Both the position numbers and the translations under genes were made by a program. Of a DNA stretch of 22,941 nucleotides, positions 8,601-14,722 are shown in pieces. The DNA lies in IMG/VR virus record IMGVR_UViG_3300020450_000097, positions 1 through 22,941 of that record. The stretch is one strand, 5' to 3'. Within the stretch, counting starts at the first letter, position 1. Each line of letters opens with the position of its first letter. The notes under the pieces were generated by a model. The model saw nothing but the letters and a program-made list of their open reading frames with translations. It was not told where the DNA came from and made no database searches. The stretch is from a virus.

Positions 8601-8732
8601 TCTGTATGCCCATCCAGCATCCGTATCGGTGGCCTCTTGGCGCCAAACATCTGAATCAGCGACTCGGCCAATCCACCATACGAATCCATCTCGTCCAACA
8701 AAGTTGGTCTTTAAAAGGGCACTGTCTAACAT
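5691..8732 (-). CDS. gp5: Baseplate hub protein gp5-like, no lysozyme domain
   Basis: The protein has 1013 residues against 575 in T4 gp5. Residues 1-115 match the gp5/VgrG OB-fold (RVADSDVW, KVRIIGYHP, PWAHV, VFGFFMDGEEAQNPVIFGAL). Residues 225-420 are amphipathic helices. Residues 625-733 look like an SbsA-type Ig-like (Big_5) domain (TPSDNAVGVQTSVSLSVTFN, LRGSTEYYITMSEG). Residues 860-915 hold a histidine-rich module (GDFHLHPDRGVKMVGKVH). Residues 925-1013 are low complexity: T/S, then Q/P, then polyproline and glycine. I see no T4-type lysozyme motif and no gp5 C beta-helix. It starts at a TAATG junction with the 75-residue gene. The role as a central baseplate spike carrier is known for the family. 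The domain additions are what is unusual here. Confidence 0.85.
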   Translation of the reverse strand: MLDSALLKTNFVGRDGFVWWIGRVADSDVWRQEATDTDAGWAYRCKVRIIGYHPFDPEVLPEKDLPWAHVLVDATSGSGQGCYGESSRMVGGETVFGFFMDGEEAQNPVIFGALARQNNKSGYGPTNSDVESISGTEANAFGVVSGRKIGGQTTMPASKNQEIGNKDKDVSQTKLNAENKVGEETNGETKGELEGGGEGLSKERKIDQTFSNVQTGPHKLNNGCKDDAVGDIAHELGSFLTTVNSLTEFAGEWIDVAENTIKDIRKLTNKVARLISAAMKKIMNLIREKVMNFISKQFRDLQALIVPEPQKPFISKAVQKILDIIFCLFDTGFNDLFDLIKDMLTDMIGKAINPTVCAVEQAVANLLASAYDAVNRTLKPVLDGLDWLLGSLGKIAGLFGKISSYVDMLLSFLSCTDLSCKEYDDWTQSGGKSKLPSPNMESVLDNVEILKKLENFADTSGFSGDNESGSGVYDARARFSLLSMMGGGAVEFFDCNNKTNNPQTQDDLAMAVPPGFTWSECIPPKVEVLGNGTKTAVLIPIVSSIDGSILTLEIIEPGRNYTDVPTISIIDKTRHGGGARAKAIIDDEGKVVDVYMISPGFGYCTSTNVIPPKYPVTEDTDLENPFITFTTPSDNAVGVQTSVSLSVTFNEPIVKGKGEVVITESLTNVIHERIDIKSDRIEFLSDRIIRIDPKQDLRGSTEYYITMSEGSFLDLNDNQFAGIGRTDTYNFTTKGVSGIGSEAVGIVTTLVPYRPGIGYTSGDSGQVGACTFDLVLTPAGSIAGINNINCQDKHKIIPEVTINTKSGIGAELLPVMSYSPDFVSDSGTAPNIDGGFGGGRSGIPTPDGARAGGSLFIKVIDCVYGLGKTQIGWVNGNPYYGDFHLHPDRGVKMVGKVHKNEPHAVIYNTREESLGQSAPMVYTQPRTTDQQSPQADASASTTTSETTTSDTSSTTTSDTTQQYTPPQETQQPQQQQPQQQQPPTPPPAPPAPPSPPPTPPSGGGGGGGYGGGY
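5694..5960 (-). repeat. Low-complexity region encoding T/S, Q/P and polyG tail of gp5
   Basis: The last 89 codons of the gp5 gene consist of repeated Thr/Ser units (TTTSETTTSD, SSTTTSD), then Gln/Pro runs (QQPQQQQPQQQQPP), then PPAPPAPPSPPPTPP, then a glycine run with two Y. The DNA is markedly richer in G+C and more repetitive than its surroundings. Such tracts expand and contract by slippage and are likely disordered linkers or adhesive tails. Confidence 0.85.
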
Positions 8733-8959
8733 TAATCGTCATACACTAGGCACTCTGGTTCGTCAGGGTGCATATCACAGAATAGTTCTAAAGCGTTAGG
8801 ATCATGGTGATCACCCGCTTCGATCTCTTCTTTATGATGTTCAGCATATGTTTCTAATTCTTCTAGTTCTACCTTAGCATGTCTGCGAGCTGCAGGGTTT
8901 GCTAAAGGATCTTCTACGATTTTCTTGTCTTTTTCTATGTGGTCTTCGATTGATTTCAT
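8732..8959 (-). CDS. Small acidic hypothetical protein between hub genes, 75 residues
   Basis: This protein is not recognised by domain. It is highly charged and helical (KDKKIVEDPLANPAARRHAK, then VELEELETYAEHHKEEIEAG) and has two Cys near the C-terminus (LFCDMHPDEPECLVYDD). A strong Shine-Dalgarno AGGAGA lies 6 bases before the ATG. The gene is sandwiched between the gp27-like hub gene and gp5, overlapping the gp5 start as TAATG. In this position it could be an assembly chaperone or a minor hub component, but nothing in the sequence proves this. Confidence 0.65.
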   Translation of the reverse strand: MKSIEDHIEKDKKIVEDPLANPAARRHAKVELEELETYAEHHKEEIEAGDHHDPNALELFCDMHPDEPECLVYDD

Positions 8960-8967
8960 AGTTTCTC

Positions 8968-10356
8968 CTATTGTATTCCATATGAATCTCGTATGAGATT
9001 TAGGGATGTTGTATTTGTCCCTTCTTTTAACTCAAAATGATGTCTTACAGCTCTAATGAGGTAAAAACCACTGAGTTCTGTGTCAACTGTCTTACTTCCT
9101 CTTCCACCCGATTCCTCAGGTCCTACAGAGGGAAAGACTATCCTTATGACTCTACCAACCCTTAAGTTGATATTACATGGTATAACTATATTTAGGGACT
9201 GTTGGAAGAGCAATGAATATCTAGAGAAAGATTTTGCCATATCAGTGCTATCTCTTCCAGAATCTACCACCTTGTCATCAACTTTTGTTAATTCTGGATC
9301 CCACATTCCTGTGTCACCAACTCTTACCAAAACTCTTGAGGCAAATTTGGAAATATCTCCTTGTGGTATGGGAACATTGTCGCCAGCAGTCTTTATGTTA
9401 TCACCAATTTCTTCTTTTAAATTAAACAAATACGCATCTGCTTTCCATGTTAACGGATTATAGAAATATGTCAAGTTACCATACATTCCAACTCTTAAAT
9501 TTTTCTGTAGATCTGTAGTTTTGTCTGTGTAATGATCAATTATCTGTTTCTCGTTCTCGCTTCCTCTAGTAATAGTGTTTGAGTATGTGTATGTCTCTAT
9601 ACCTAACTCTTTTAATTCTCCGCTATCTGTTGGGTAATCCACCTGTGTTGCATCTACTAATCTATCAACAGATTTAAAGTGGAATCCTTTATAATCTTCG
9701 TAAAATACATATCCAGCGGTTCCCTTTGCTTCACTCCCAGCAGTTCCCTTGACCCCAGGCGTGCTGGGAATTGCCTTAGGGCACAACCATGTAAGGGTGT
9801 GGAAAGGTTTTCTATTATTTCCTATGAATCCATATGAAGTTATTGTATCCTCAACCTCCACTATTCTATCAGGATCTACTTGAAGAACATCCTCTAAAAT
9901 ACTTTTTACATGTGAGCTGATAGAAACTCTTGGATACCTAACCTGACACCTAGAAGTTTCATTCTTTAAATTTTCTAAAGTAGAACACTTTAACGTAAAT
10001 ATCTCCTGTCCTTCTGTTTGAGTCAACCCTTGAATTCCAATAACATACAGAGGATTTTTATCCTCATCTCCAAAAGTTATATCACCATAGGCAGTTCCTA
10101 TAACAAGATCTATTCTCTCATAACCTCTGATGGGAACTAAACTGTATAGACCAGAGGTATTGGATATTTTTAAATTGACGGTTATGGATGGTGATAATAA
10201 ATCCTCATAATAATCAAATGCCACAAGAGCTGGTGTAATATCTAGAGAGTCAGCAGTATTTTTAGCTTTGTCATCTGATCCACCCCTCTTAAAAACAATC
10301 TCTTGCTCAGGTGTAATTATTAGTTTTTTAAATTGTGTTTTTAAAATTGATGACAT
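8968..10356 (-). CDS. gp27: Baseplate hub protein, gp27-like
   Basis: This 462-residue protein sits just upstream of gp5, where T4-like and other contractile-tail phages keep the hub ring protein (gp27/gpD). It has the order expected of that fold: an N-terminal beta-rich domain (VAFDYYEDLLSPSITVNLKI, then SGLYSLVPIRGYERIDLVIG), a middle domain with a VSISSHVKSILEDVL helix and an HTLTWLCPKAIP segment, and a C-terminal beta domain (INLRVGRVIRIVFPS, SGFYLIRAVRHHFELKEG) typical of tube-like hub modules. T4 gp27 is 391 residues. The assignment rests on position and these patterns, as direct similarity to T4 gp27 is weak. The start overlaps the preceding stop as TAATG. Confidence 0.65.
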   Translation of the reverse strand: MSSILKTQFKKLIITPEQEIVFKRGGSDDKAKNTADSLDITPALVAFDYYEDLLSPSITVNLKISNTSGLYSLVPIRGYERIDLVIGTAYGDITFGDEDKNPLYVIGIQGLTQTEGQEIFTLKCSTLENLKNETSRCQVRYPRVSISSHVKSILEDVLQVDPDRIVEVEDTITSYGFIGNNRKPFHTLTWLCPKAIPSTPGVKGTAGSEAKGTAGYVFYEDYKGFHFKSVDRLVDATQVDYPTDSGELKELGIETYTYSNTITRGSENEKQIIDHYTDKTTDLQKNLRVGMYGNLTYFYNPLTWKADAYLFNLKEEIGDNIKTAGDNVPIPQGDISKFASRVLVRVGDTGMWDPELTKVDDKVVDSGRDSTDMAKSFSRYSLLFQQSLNIVIPCNINLRVGRVIRIVFPSVGPEESGGRGSKTVDTELSGFYLIRAVRHHFELKEGTNTTSLNLIRDSYGIQ

Positions 10357-12119
10357 TAACTAGCACCTAAACTTTGAATTGTTAACTGAGAGATCATAGC
10401 ATTTGTATCTACTGGCAAAAACATGATATCCATATCACCTGATCCATTGGGTTTAAATGCTTGTTGCGTTGGCATTTGTGGTTTTTCAACATTAGGAGGT
10501 ATCATTACAACCGAACTTGATCCTTCTCCTCCTCCTGCCATTGGAGTATCGTAATTCATATACTGTTGTGGTATGGTCATACCATCAACGACTGCATCAG
10601 GAGAAACTCCAACAGATGACACATTACTCTTAACATTCTTATCTCTTAACTGAATAACCTTCGCAGCAGCTTCCACCTTAGTTATACTACCATCATTATT
10701 AGCATCTAGACCTTTATTTGCTTCATACCTTTTCTCAAATTTCTTACTAATCGCACCTTCACCAAAGAGAACAAAGTCATCTGGTTTACCTACAGCAGCA
10801 GGGAATAATACACTCATGTAAAGATCAGATATATCTGCACCCTCGTTACCTATACGACCTTCTAAATTAGTCTTAAGATACTTATCAACGTATTCCAACT
10901 GTTGTGCTCTAGACATTTCGGATAGTTCTTCTGTAGTCGTTCCTAAAGACTTAGCAGTATCAGGCATGAACTGTATCAGACCAGTAGCACCAGAACCAGC
11001 CATGTTCTTTGTTGCTGGATCAAATGTTCCACCAGTTTCAAAATCCATCATTGCAAGAAGATCATTCTGTGGAATATTATACTTCTCAGATAACTCAGCT
11101 ATACCTGACATGAAATCTTCATCCCCTGCAACCTCTGGAGGTAGATCATAAGTCATTTCTGATTGAGGTTTTACCTCACCACCCATCATTGTTTGAACTG
11201 GTTGAGCTTTGGTTAAATGAACTGGAATTACTTTTTCGCCTTCTTCATCAACCTCTTTATCAGTAAGTTCTTCTGTAATCTCCTTATCTTTCTTGTTTGC
11301 AAATGGATTTTTTATACCCATCCATTTAGGTCCTAAGTACCCATCATCCTTCTCACTCCCAATAACATCTCTCACAGCGTTTACTGCATCAGAATTATTA
11401 ATAGCAGACGCTACCTCTTTTGTTTTTTCTATAATCTTACCAGTAGTGTCCGTTATAAAGTTCCATAGTCTTTTCATCAAACTAGGCCCTCCTCCAAACA
11501 ACTTACCTTGTTTAGATAAAAAGATAAACTTATCAACAGCCTCTTCAAAGGCATCAACATCTAATCCTTTTTTCTTTCTAGCAATAAATTTTCTCTTGTC
11601 AGGTTTCTCTCCATCTTCACTCACCTCACCTTCTTCACCTTCTTTTGGTTTTAGTTCTTTTGGTTCTTCTTTTTTCTTAGAGTTTATCTCAGATTCTTGT
11701 TTTGATGTTGCCTTCTTACTATCATCTGCACTTTCGTTGACATTTTTTAATCCATCATCTACCTTTTCTCTTTCTGCTTTTAGATCTTTTCTCATGGCAC
11801 GTTCATTGCCACCATACTGTTGATTGAGAACATCCGTTGTTGATGCAGCTTTAGCCTTACTCAACGAACCCCCTAACACTACAGGAAGAAGCAAAGCACT
11901 ACCTAGTAAAGCTTTACTAAGTCCTCCACTCTTCTTACCAGAACTGAAGTTCCTTGCAAACCTTCTTGCTTTCTTTAAGGTGGATCTGCCTGGAATATCA
12001 CTAGTCAAACTTGTACTAGTGGTTCCCATGAAACGAGCAAACCTTGATATGACACTCTCTGCCTTATCTACAGAACCCTGAGCTTTCTTTCTAACTGTTG
12101 CTATTGCTGCTTTACTCAT
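10356..12119 (-). CDS. Tail protein with lytic transglycosylase (SLT) domain
   Basis: This 587-residue protein starts with a basic segment and a hydrophobic stretch (ALLGSALLLPVVLGG, 70-84), followed by a long Lys/Glu-rich region (110-180). Residues 340-440 form a soluble-lytic-transglycosylase-like domain: LSEKYNIPQNDLLAMMDFE with candidate catalytic E361, then GSGATGLIQFMPDTAKSLG. Right after it, LDANNDGSITKVEA (471-484) looks like an EF-hand calcium loop. The C-terminus is G/P/M-rich. The domain cleaves peptidoglycan in known relatives, so this protein probably opens the cell wall during infection, replacing the lysozyme absent from gp5. Its position between the tape-measure candidate and the hub suggests it is carried in the tail tube or hub. 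TAATG junctions link both neighbours. Confidence 0.75.
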   Translation of the reverse strand: MSKAAIATVRKKAQGSVDKAESVISRFARFMGTTSTSLTSDIPGRSTLKKARRFARNFSSGKKSGGLSKALLGSALLLPVVLGGSLSKAKAASTTDVLNQQYGGNERAMRKDLKAEREKVDDGLKNVNESADDSKKATSKQESEINSKKKEEPKELKPKEGEEGEVSEDGEKPDKRKFIARKKKGLDVDAFEEAVDKFIFLSKQGKLFGGGPSLMKRLWNFITDTTGKIIEKTKEVASAINNSDAVNAVRDVIGSEKDDGYLGPKWMGIKNPFANKKDKEITEELTDKEVDEEGEKVIPVHLTKAQPVQTMMGGEVKPQSEMTYDLPPEVAGDEDFMSGIAELSEKYNIPQNDLLAMMDFETGGTFDPATKNMAGSGATGLIQFMPDTAKSLGTTTEELSEMSRAQQLEYVDKYLKTNLEGRIGNEGADISDLYMSVLFPAAVGKPDDFVLFGEGAISKKFEKRYEANKGLDANNDGSITKVEAAAKVIQLRDKNVKSNVSSVGVSPDAVVDGMTIPQQYMNYDTPMAGGGEGSSSVVMIPPNVEKPQMPTQQAFKPNGSGDMDIMFLPVDTNAMISQLTIQSLGAS

Positions 12120-13783
12120 TACATTGCATCCACTATATTAAATACAGATCTAGCATATTGAATGTGAATATTACTAATATCAATCGCTGGAAGAATGGGA
12201 ACTACATTCTTTGTGACGTTTTGTGTTCTCTGTATAGGAGTTTGACCAGCTCTCCTTTTTTTGTCCTGTGCTGGTATAGGAACAGGGAGTATTTCAGTTC
12301 CACCACCGCCTCCACCACCATCACCAGATGGTTTTATAGCTGGTTGAGAAATATCCTTAGATATATCCAACATATTATTAGAGGTATCTGATGATGCTTC
12401 TATAGTAGAATCTTTTTTATCTCCTTCTGTTTTTGATTTCCCTCCATCTGATTCTACACTCTCTTCTTTTTTGCCTCCTAACTTATTTGCAATGAACTTT
12501 CCACCCTTGATTATACCACCAGCCATGATACCCATAGGTGTTATCCCAATAACATCGCCTGCAAGAGATAGAATGTCTTTCTTACCTGGCTCACCCTGAG
12601 ATCCCAAAGATCCTTTATTTCCTTTATCACCAGATTCTCCTTTGTCTCCCTTAAGGAAGTTTTTGATTCCATCTATATGTGACCCACGAGAATCAAAATC
12701 AAACATGTTTCCTGTAGCAAAATCTAAACCACCAGCCAGTAACCTTTTCAATCCTTGTGGTTTTTGCTCCTCATCCTTATTAAAGTCTGGGTTTATTGGA
12801 GTTGGTTCTTTTTCTTTTTCCTCTGTCTCGCCACCTGATGTTGGAGTGATAGTCATTGCGCCACCTTGTTCCATCCTTAATATGGCATTAGGTGACTTAC
12901 CTCCCATAGCATCTTCTTGTGGATCTACTGTGGATTCAGTAGAAGTGTCTTCTGTACCTGTTTCATCCTTTATTTCTTTATCTTTTTCATCTTTTTTGGG
13001 TTTCTCGTCTTTTTGTCTACGTTTTCTCTTCTCTATCATATTAAGTTCACTTTGGAACTTTTCTATAATCTCATTGAATTTATCTCCGTCTATCTTATCC
13101 TCACCTTGTTTTTTCTTTTGAAGTCTTTTCTTTACTGCTCCAAATGCTTTCCCTGCAAGAACACCAGCGCCAAGAAGACCAGCACCCATAGCTATCTTAC
13201 CACCGACTGCAGCAACACCCATCGCTGCTGGCGCTGCCTTGAAAGCCATTGCCAGTAATCCTACCTTTGCAATATTCTTTATCAAACCTTTGAAGAATCC
13301 TCCTCCACCGCCTCTCGGTTTGGCTTTGGCCATCTTAGTGATCAGATCGACAATTATACCCTTAGCTTCACTTAAAAACTGTAAGTTTCTTTGTAGAGAG
13401 CTCTGTAATCCTCCCAAACTAGATGCGAAACTCTGTAATGAATTTAATCCACCATCAAATATCTTTCCTAGAAGAGCGTTAGGATCGAATTGATTTACCT
13501 TTGATGTTACCGACTTAGCAATTTTAGGAACAAGAGATTGAACCTTATTAGTTACAAGTCTACCTACCTTTCTTACACCACCTTGTTTTAAATCTGGTCT
13601 TATAGGTTCTAGACTTTTAGTATTTAAAAGAGAGTTCTTTCCCTGTACCTTACTCTTTAGACCTTTTACTCCACCCTTGACACCTTTTATTAGACCTTCT
13701 TTTTTCCCCTTAAAAAATTTGCCAGGATTAATCTTCTTCGTTGCCTTCCCAACATTTTTTAAGATAGATCCTACTTTAGCCAT
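12119..13783 (-). CDS. Tape-measure-like tail protein (gp29-position), 554 residues
   Basis: The gene follows the gp26/gp51 chaperone pair, the position that nearly always holds the tape measure in tailed phages, and the length is close to T4 gp29 (590). Residues 1-50 are very basic with KG-rich repeats. Residues 110-150 are helical. Residues 173-212 are strongly hydrophobic and Ala/Gly-rich (VGLLAMAFKAAPAAMGVAAV), as in tape-measure membrane segments. Residues 215-280 are densely charged. Residues 379-400 hold seven collagen-like Gly-X-Y triplets. There is a G run at 489-495 and a conserved-looking hydrophobic C-terminus. I see no direct gp29 signature, so the call relies on synteny and composition. 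The start overlaps the gp51-like gene by 8 bases. Confidence 0.55.
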   Translation of the reverse strand: MAKVGSILKNVGKATKKINPGKFFKGKKEGLIKGVKGGVKGLKSKVQGKNSLLNTKSLEPIRPDLKQGGVRKVGRLVTNKVQSLVPKIAKSVTSKVNQFDPNALLGKIFDGGLNSLQSFASSLGGLQSSLQRNLQFLSEAKGIIVDLITKMAKAKPRGGGGGFFKGLIKNIAKVGLLAMAFKAAPAAMGVAAVGGKIAMGAGLLGAGVLAGKAFGAVKKRLQKKKQGEDKIDGDKFNEIIEKFQSELNMIEKRKRRQKDEKPKKDEKDKEIKDETGTEDTSTESTVDPQEDAMGGKSPNAILRMEQGGAMTITPTSGGETEEKEKEPTPINPDFNKDEEQKPQGLKRLLAGGLDFATGNMFDFDSRGSHIDGIKNFLKGDKGESGDKGNKGSLGSQGEPGKKDILSLAGDVIGITPMGIMAGGIIKGGKFIANKLGGKKEESVESDGGKSKTEGDKKDSTIEASSDTSNNMLDISKDISQPAIKPSGDGGGGGGGTEILPVPIPAQDKKRRAGQTPIQRTQNVTKNVVPILPAIDISNIHIQYARSVFNIVDAM

Positions 13784-13967
13784 TTTTGATTTGTGCTTCC
13801 CTAGCTTTTTGTTTTAGGTTTTCTTCTTCAATGTGTAATCTAAGTAAGCCAACATAGATGTCCCTCTCCCAAGGCGGCATATTCTCAATTTCTGCTAGAG
13901 AATATTTATGAAACTGCATGAGAGCAAAATTGATTCGGAAGTATGTCTCAAGATTCATATGAGACAT
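13776..13967 (-). CDS. gp51: gp51-like baseplate hub assembly protein / chaperone downstream frame
   Basis: This 63-residue protein lies directly after gp26, as gene 51 does in T4. It contains LAEIENMPPWERDIYVGLLR and EEENLKQKA, a short helical pattern with the P-P-W-E-R core typical of the small tail-assembly chaperone downstream frames of contractile-tail phages. Its ATG is only 2 bases after the gp26 TAG, has just a poor Shine-Dalgarno (AGG one base before the ATG), and lies inside the 9-bp hairpin of the frameshift signal. The protein is therefore probably made mostly or partly as a C-terminal extension of gp26 by -1 frameshifting. A second ATG (M4, at 13958) is an alternative start. Confidence 0.65.
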   Translation of the reverse strand: MSHMNLETYFRINFALMQFHKYSLAEIENMPPWERDIYVGLLRLHIEEENLKQKAREAQIKNG

Positions 13968-13982
13968 ACCTAGGCGAAAAAA
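13941..13982 (-). promoter_or_regulatory. Programmed -1 ribosomal frameshift signal at the gp26/gp51 junction
   Basis: On the minus strand the last codons of gp26 form the slippery heptamer T TTT TTC (13982-13976) in the correct zero frame. Six bases follow (GCCTAG, holding the gp26 stop), then a perfect 9-bp hairpin: GTATGTCTC (13969-13961), an 11-base loop, GAGACATAC (13949-13941). The hairpin extends by a G-U and an A-U pair. Slipping back one base gives codons TTT TTT CGC CTA GGT ATG, which run without a stop into the gp51 frame and predict a 303-residue fusion (237+3+63). Heptamer, 5-9 base spacer and stem-loop are the standard architecture of -1 frameshift sites, and tail-assembly chaperone genes are the classic phage location (lambda G/GT, P2 E/E'). 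Confidence 0.8.
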
Positions 13983-14686
13983 TCCGTTAGCCCCTCTAGT
14001 ATTACAGTGTTTTCTTTCTTAGTATTGGGATTGGTTACTTTTAAAGTATGTTGTAGTTTAGGCATAGTTTCAAAGAACTTTTCAATCTTTGCAAACTGTG
14101 CTGATGTCAATGATTCGACCCATTCTTTGAGTTCTTTTTTAGTACACTCAGCTGCTGAGAACATATCCTTTTCATTATATACCATGTCAATACATGATGC
14201 TATAATCTCGAATGACTGTTCAACAGTGTCTTTATCATCTGTAAAATTGTTTTCAATAAACTGACTAAGAGAAGGATACTTCATCTTAACAATGTATCCA
14301 TCACCAATTTCAATATCTGTAGTATGTTCCTCTGATGTAATGACTTCTATATCATTGATAGGAACATTGACCGAAACCTCAGTCTCTCCATCATCTCCAC
14401 ATGTAACAATTAGATCTATTGATTCACCAACAGACTTGCCACGAATATTCAGAAACAAATATTCAATATCAAAGGCAGGGAGTTGTTCTACCTTGATCCC
14501 TCTTGTAATTACACAGGCTTTTATGACCTGTTTAACTGCATTAGTGATCTCTTTTTGGTTTCCACCTTCTAAAGCAAGTATGAGTATCTTTTCTTCTTTT
14601 ACCAAAAACGGTCTGTACTTCACAGTCTTTCCGTTTGAAGGTAATACCAATTCATGCTCAGAGGTCGTAATCTTAGGTAAGGGCAT
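13970..14686 (-). CDS. gp26: Baseplate hub subunit / tail assembly chaperone gp26
   Basis: This 238-residue protein matches the T4 gp26-type baseplate family (PF12322). Visible features are KYRPFLVKEEKILILALEGG near residue 24, IKVEQLPAFDIEYLFLNIRG in the middle, GYIVKMKYPSLSQFIE, and the helical C-terminus LKEWVESLTSAQFAKIEKFF followed by MPKLQH. T4 gp26 is 208 residues. It is the first gene of the hub block; a CTAAATAA motif and TAAAG lie in the 36 bases before the ATG. The last codons form a slippery sequence and the stop lies in a frameshift signal, so two products are expected: gp26 and a longer gp26-gp51 fusion. Confidence 0.85.
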   Translation of the reverse strand: MPLPKITTSEHELVLPSNGKTVKYRPFLVKEEKILILALEGGNQKEITNAVKQVIKACVITRGIKVEQLPAFDIEYLFLNIRGKSVGESIDLIVTCGDDGETEVSVNVPINDIEVITSEEHTTDIEIGDGYIVKMKYPSLSQFIENNFTDDKDTVEQSFEIIASCIDMVYNEKDMFSAAECTKKELKEWVESLTSAQFAKIEKFFETMPKLQHTLKVTNPNTKKENTVILEGLTDFFA

Positions 14687-14705
14687 AATATGTAATCATT
14701 CTTTA

Positions 14706-14713
14706 TTATTTAG
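14706..14713 (-). promoter_or_regulatory. Candidate late promoter CTAAATAA before gp26
   Basis: The minus strand reads CTCTAAATAATAAAG 20-27 bases before the gp26 ATG, in the only gap (36 bases) between gp54 and gp26. The core CTAAATAA differs from the T4 late consensus TATAAATA at one key position. The same 8-mer lies upstream of gp4 at 15776. Assignment is by motif and position only. Confidence 0.45.
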
Positions 14714-14722
14714 AGAGGTTTT

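Noticed and set aside
13903-13910. CATAAATA, a match to NATAAATA late promoters, within the gp51-like gene.
   Set aside because: It encodes H-K-Y inside a gene and lies over 110 bases before the next start, so chance in AT-rich DNA is likely.
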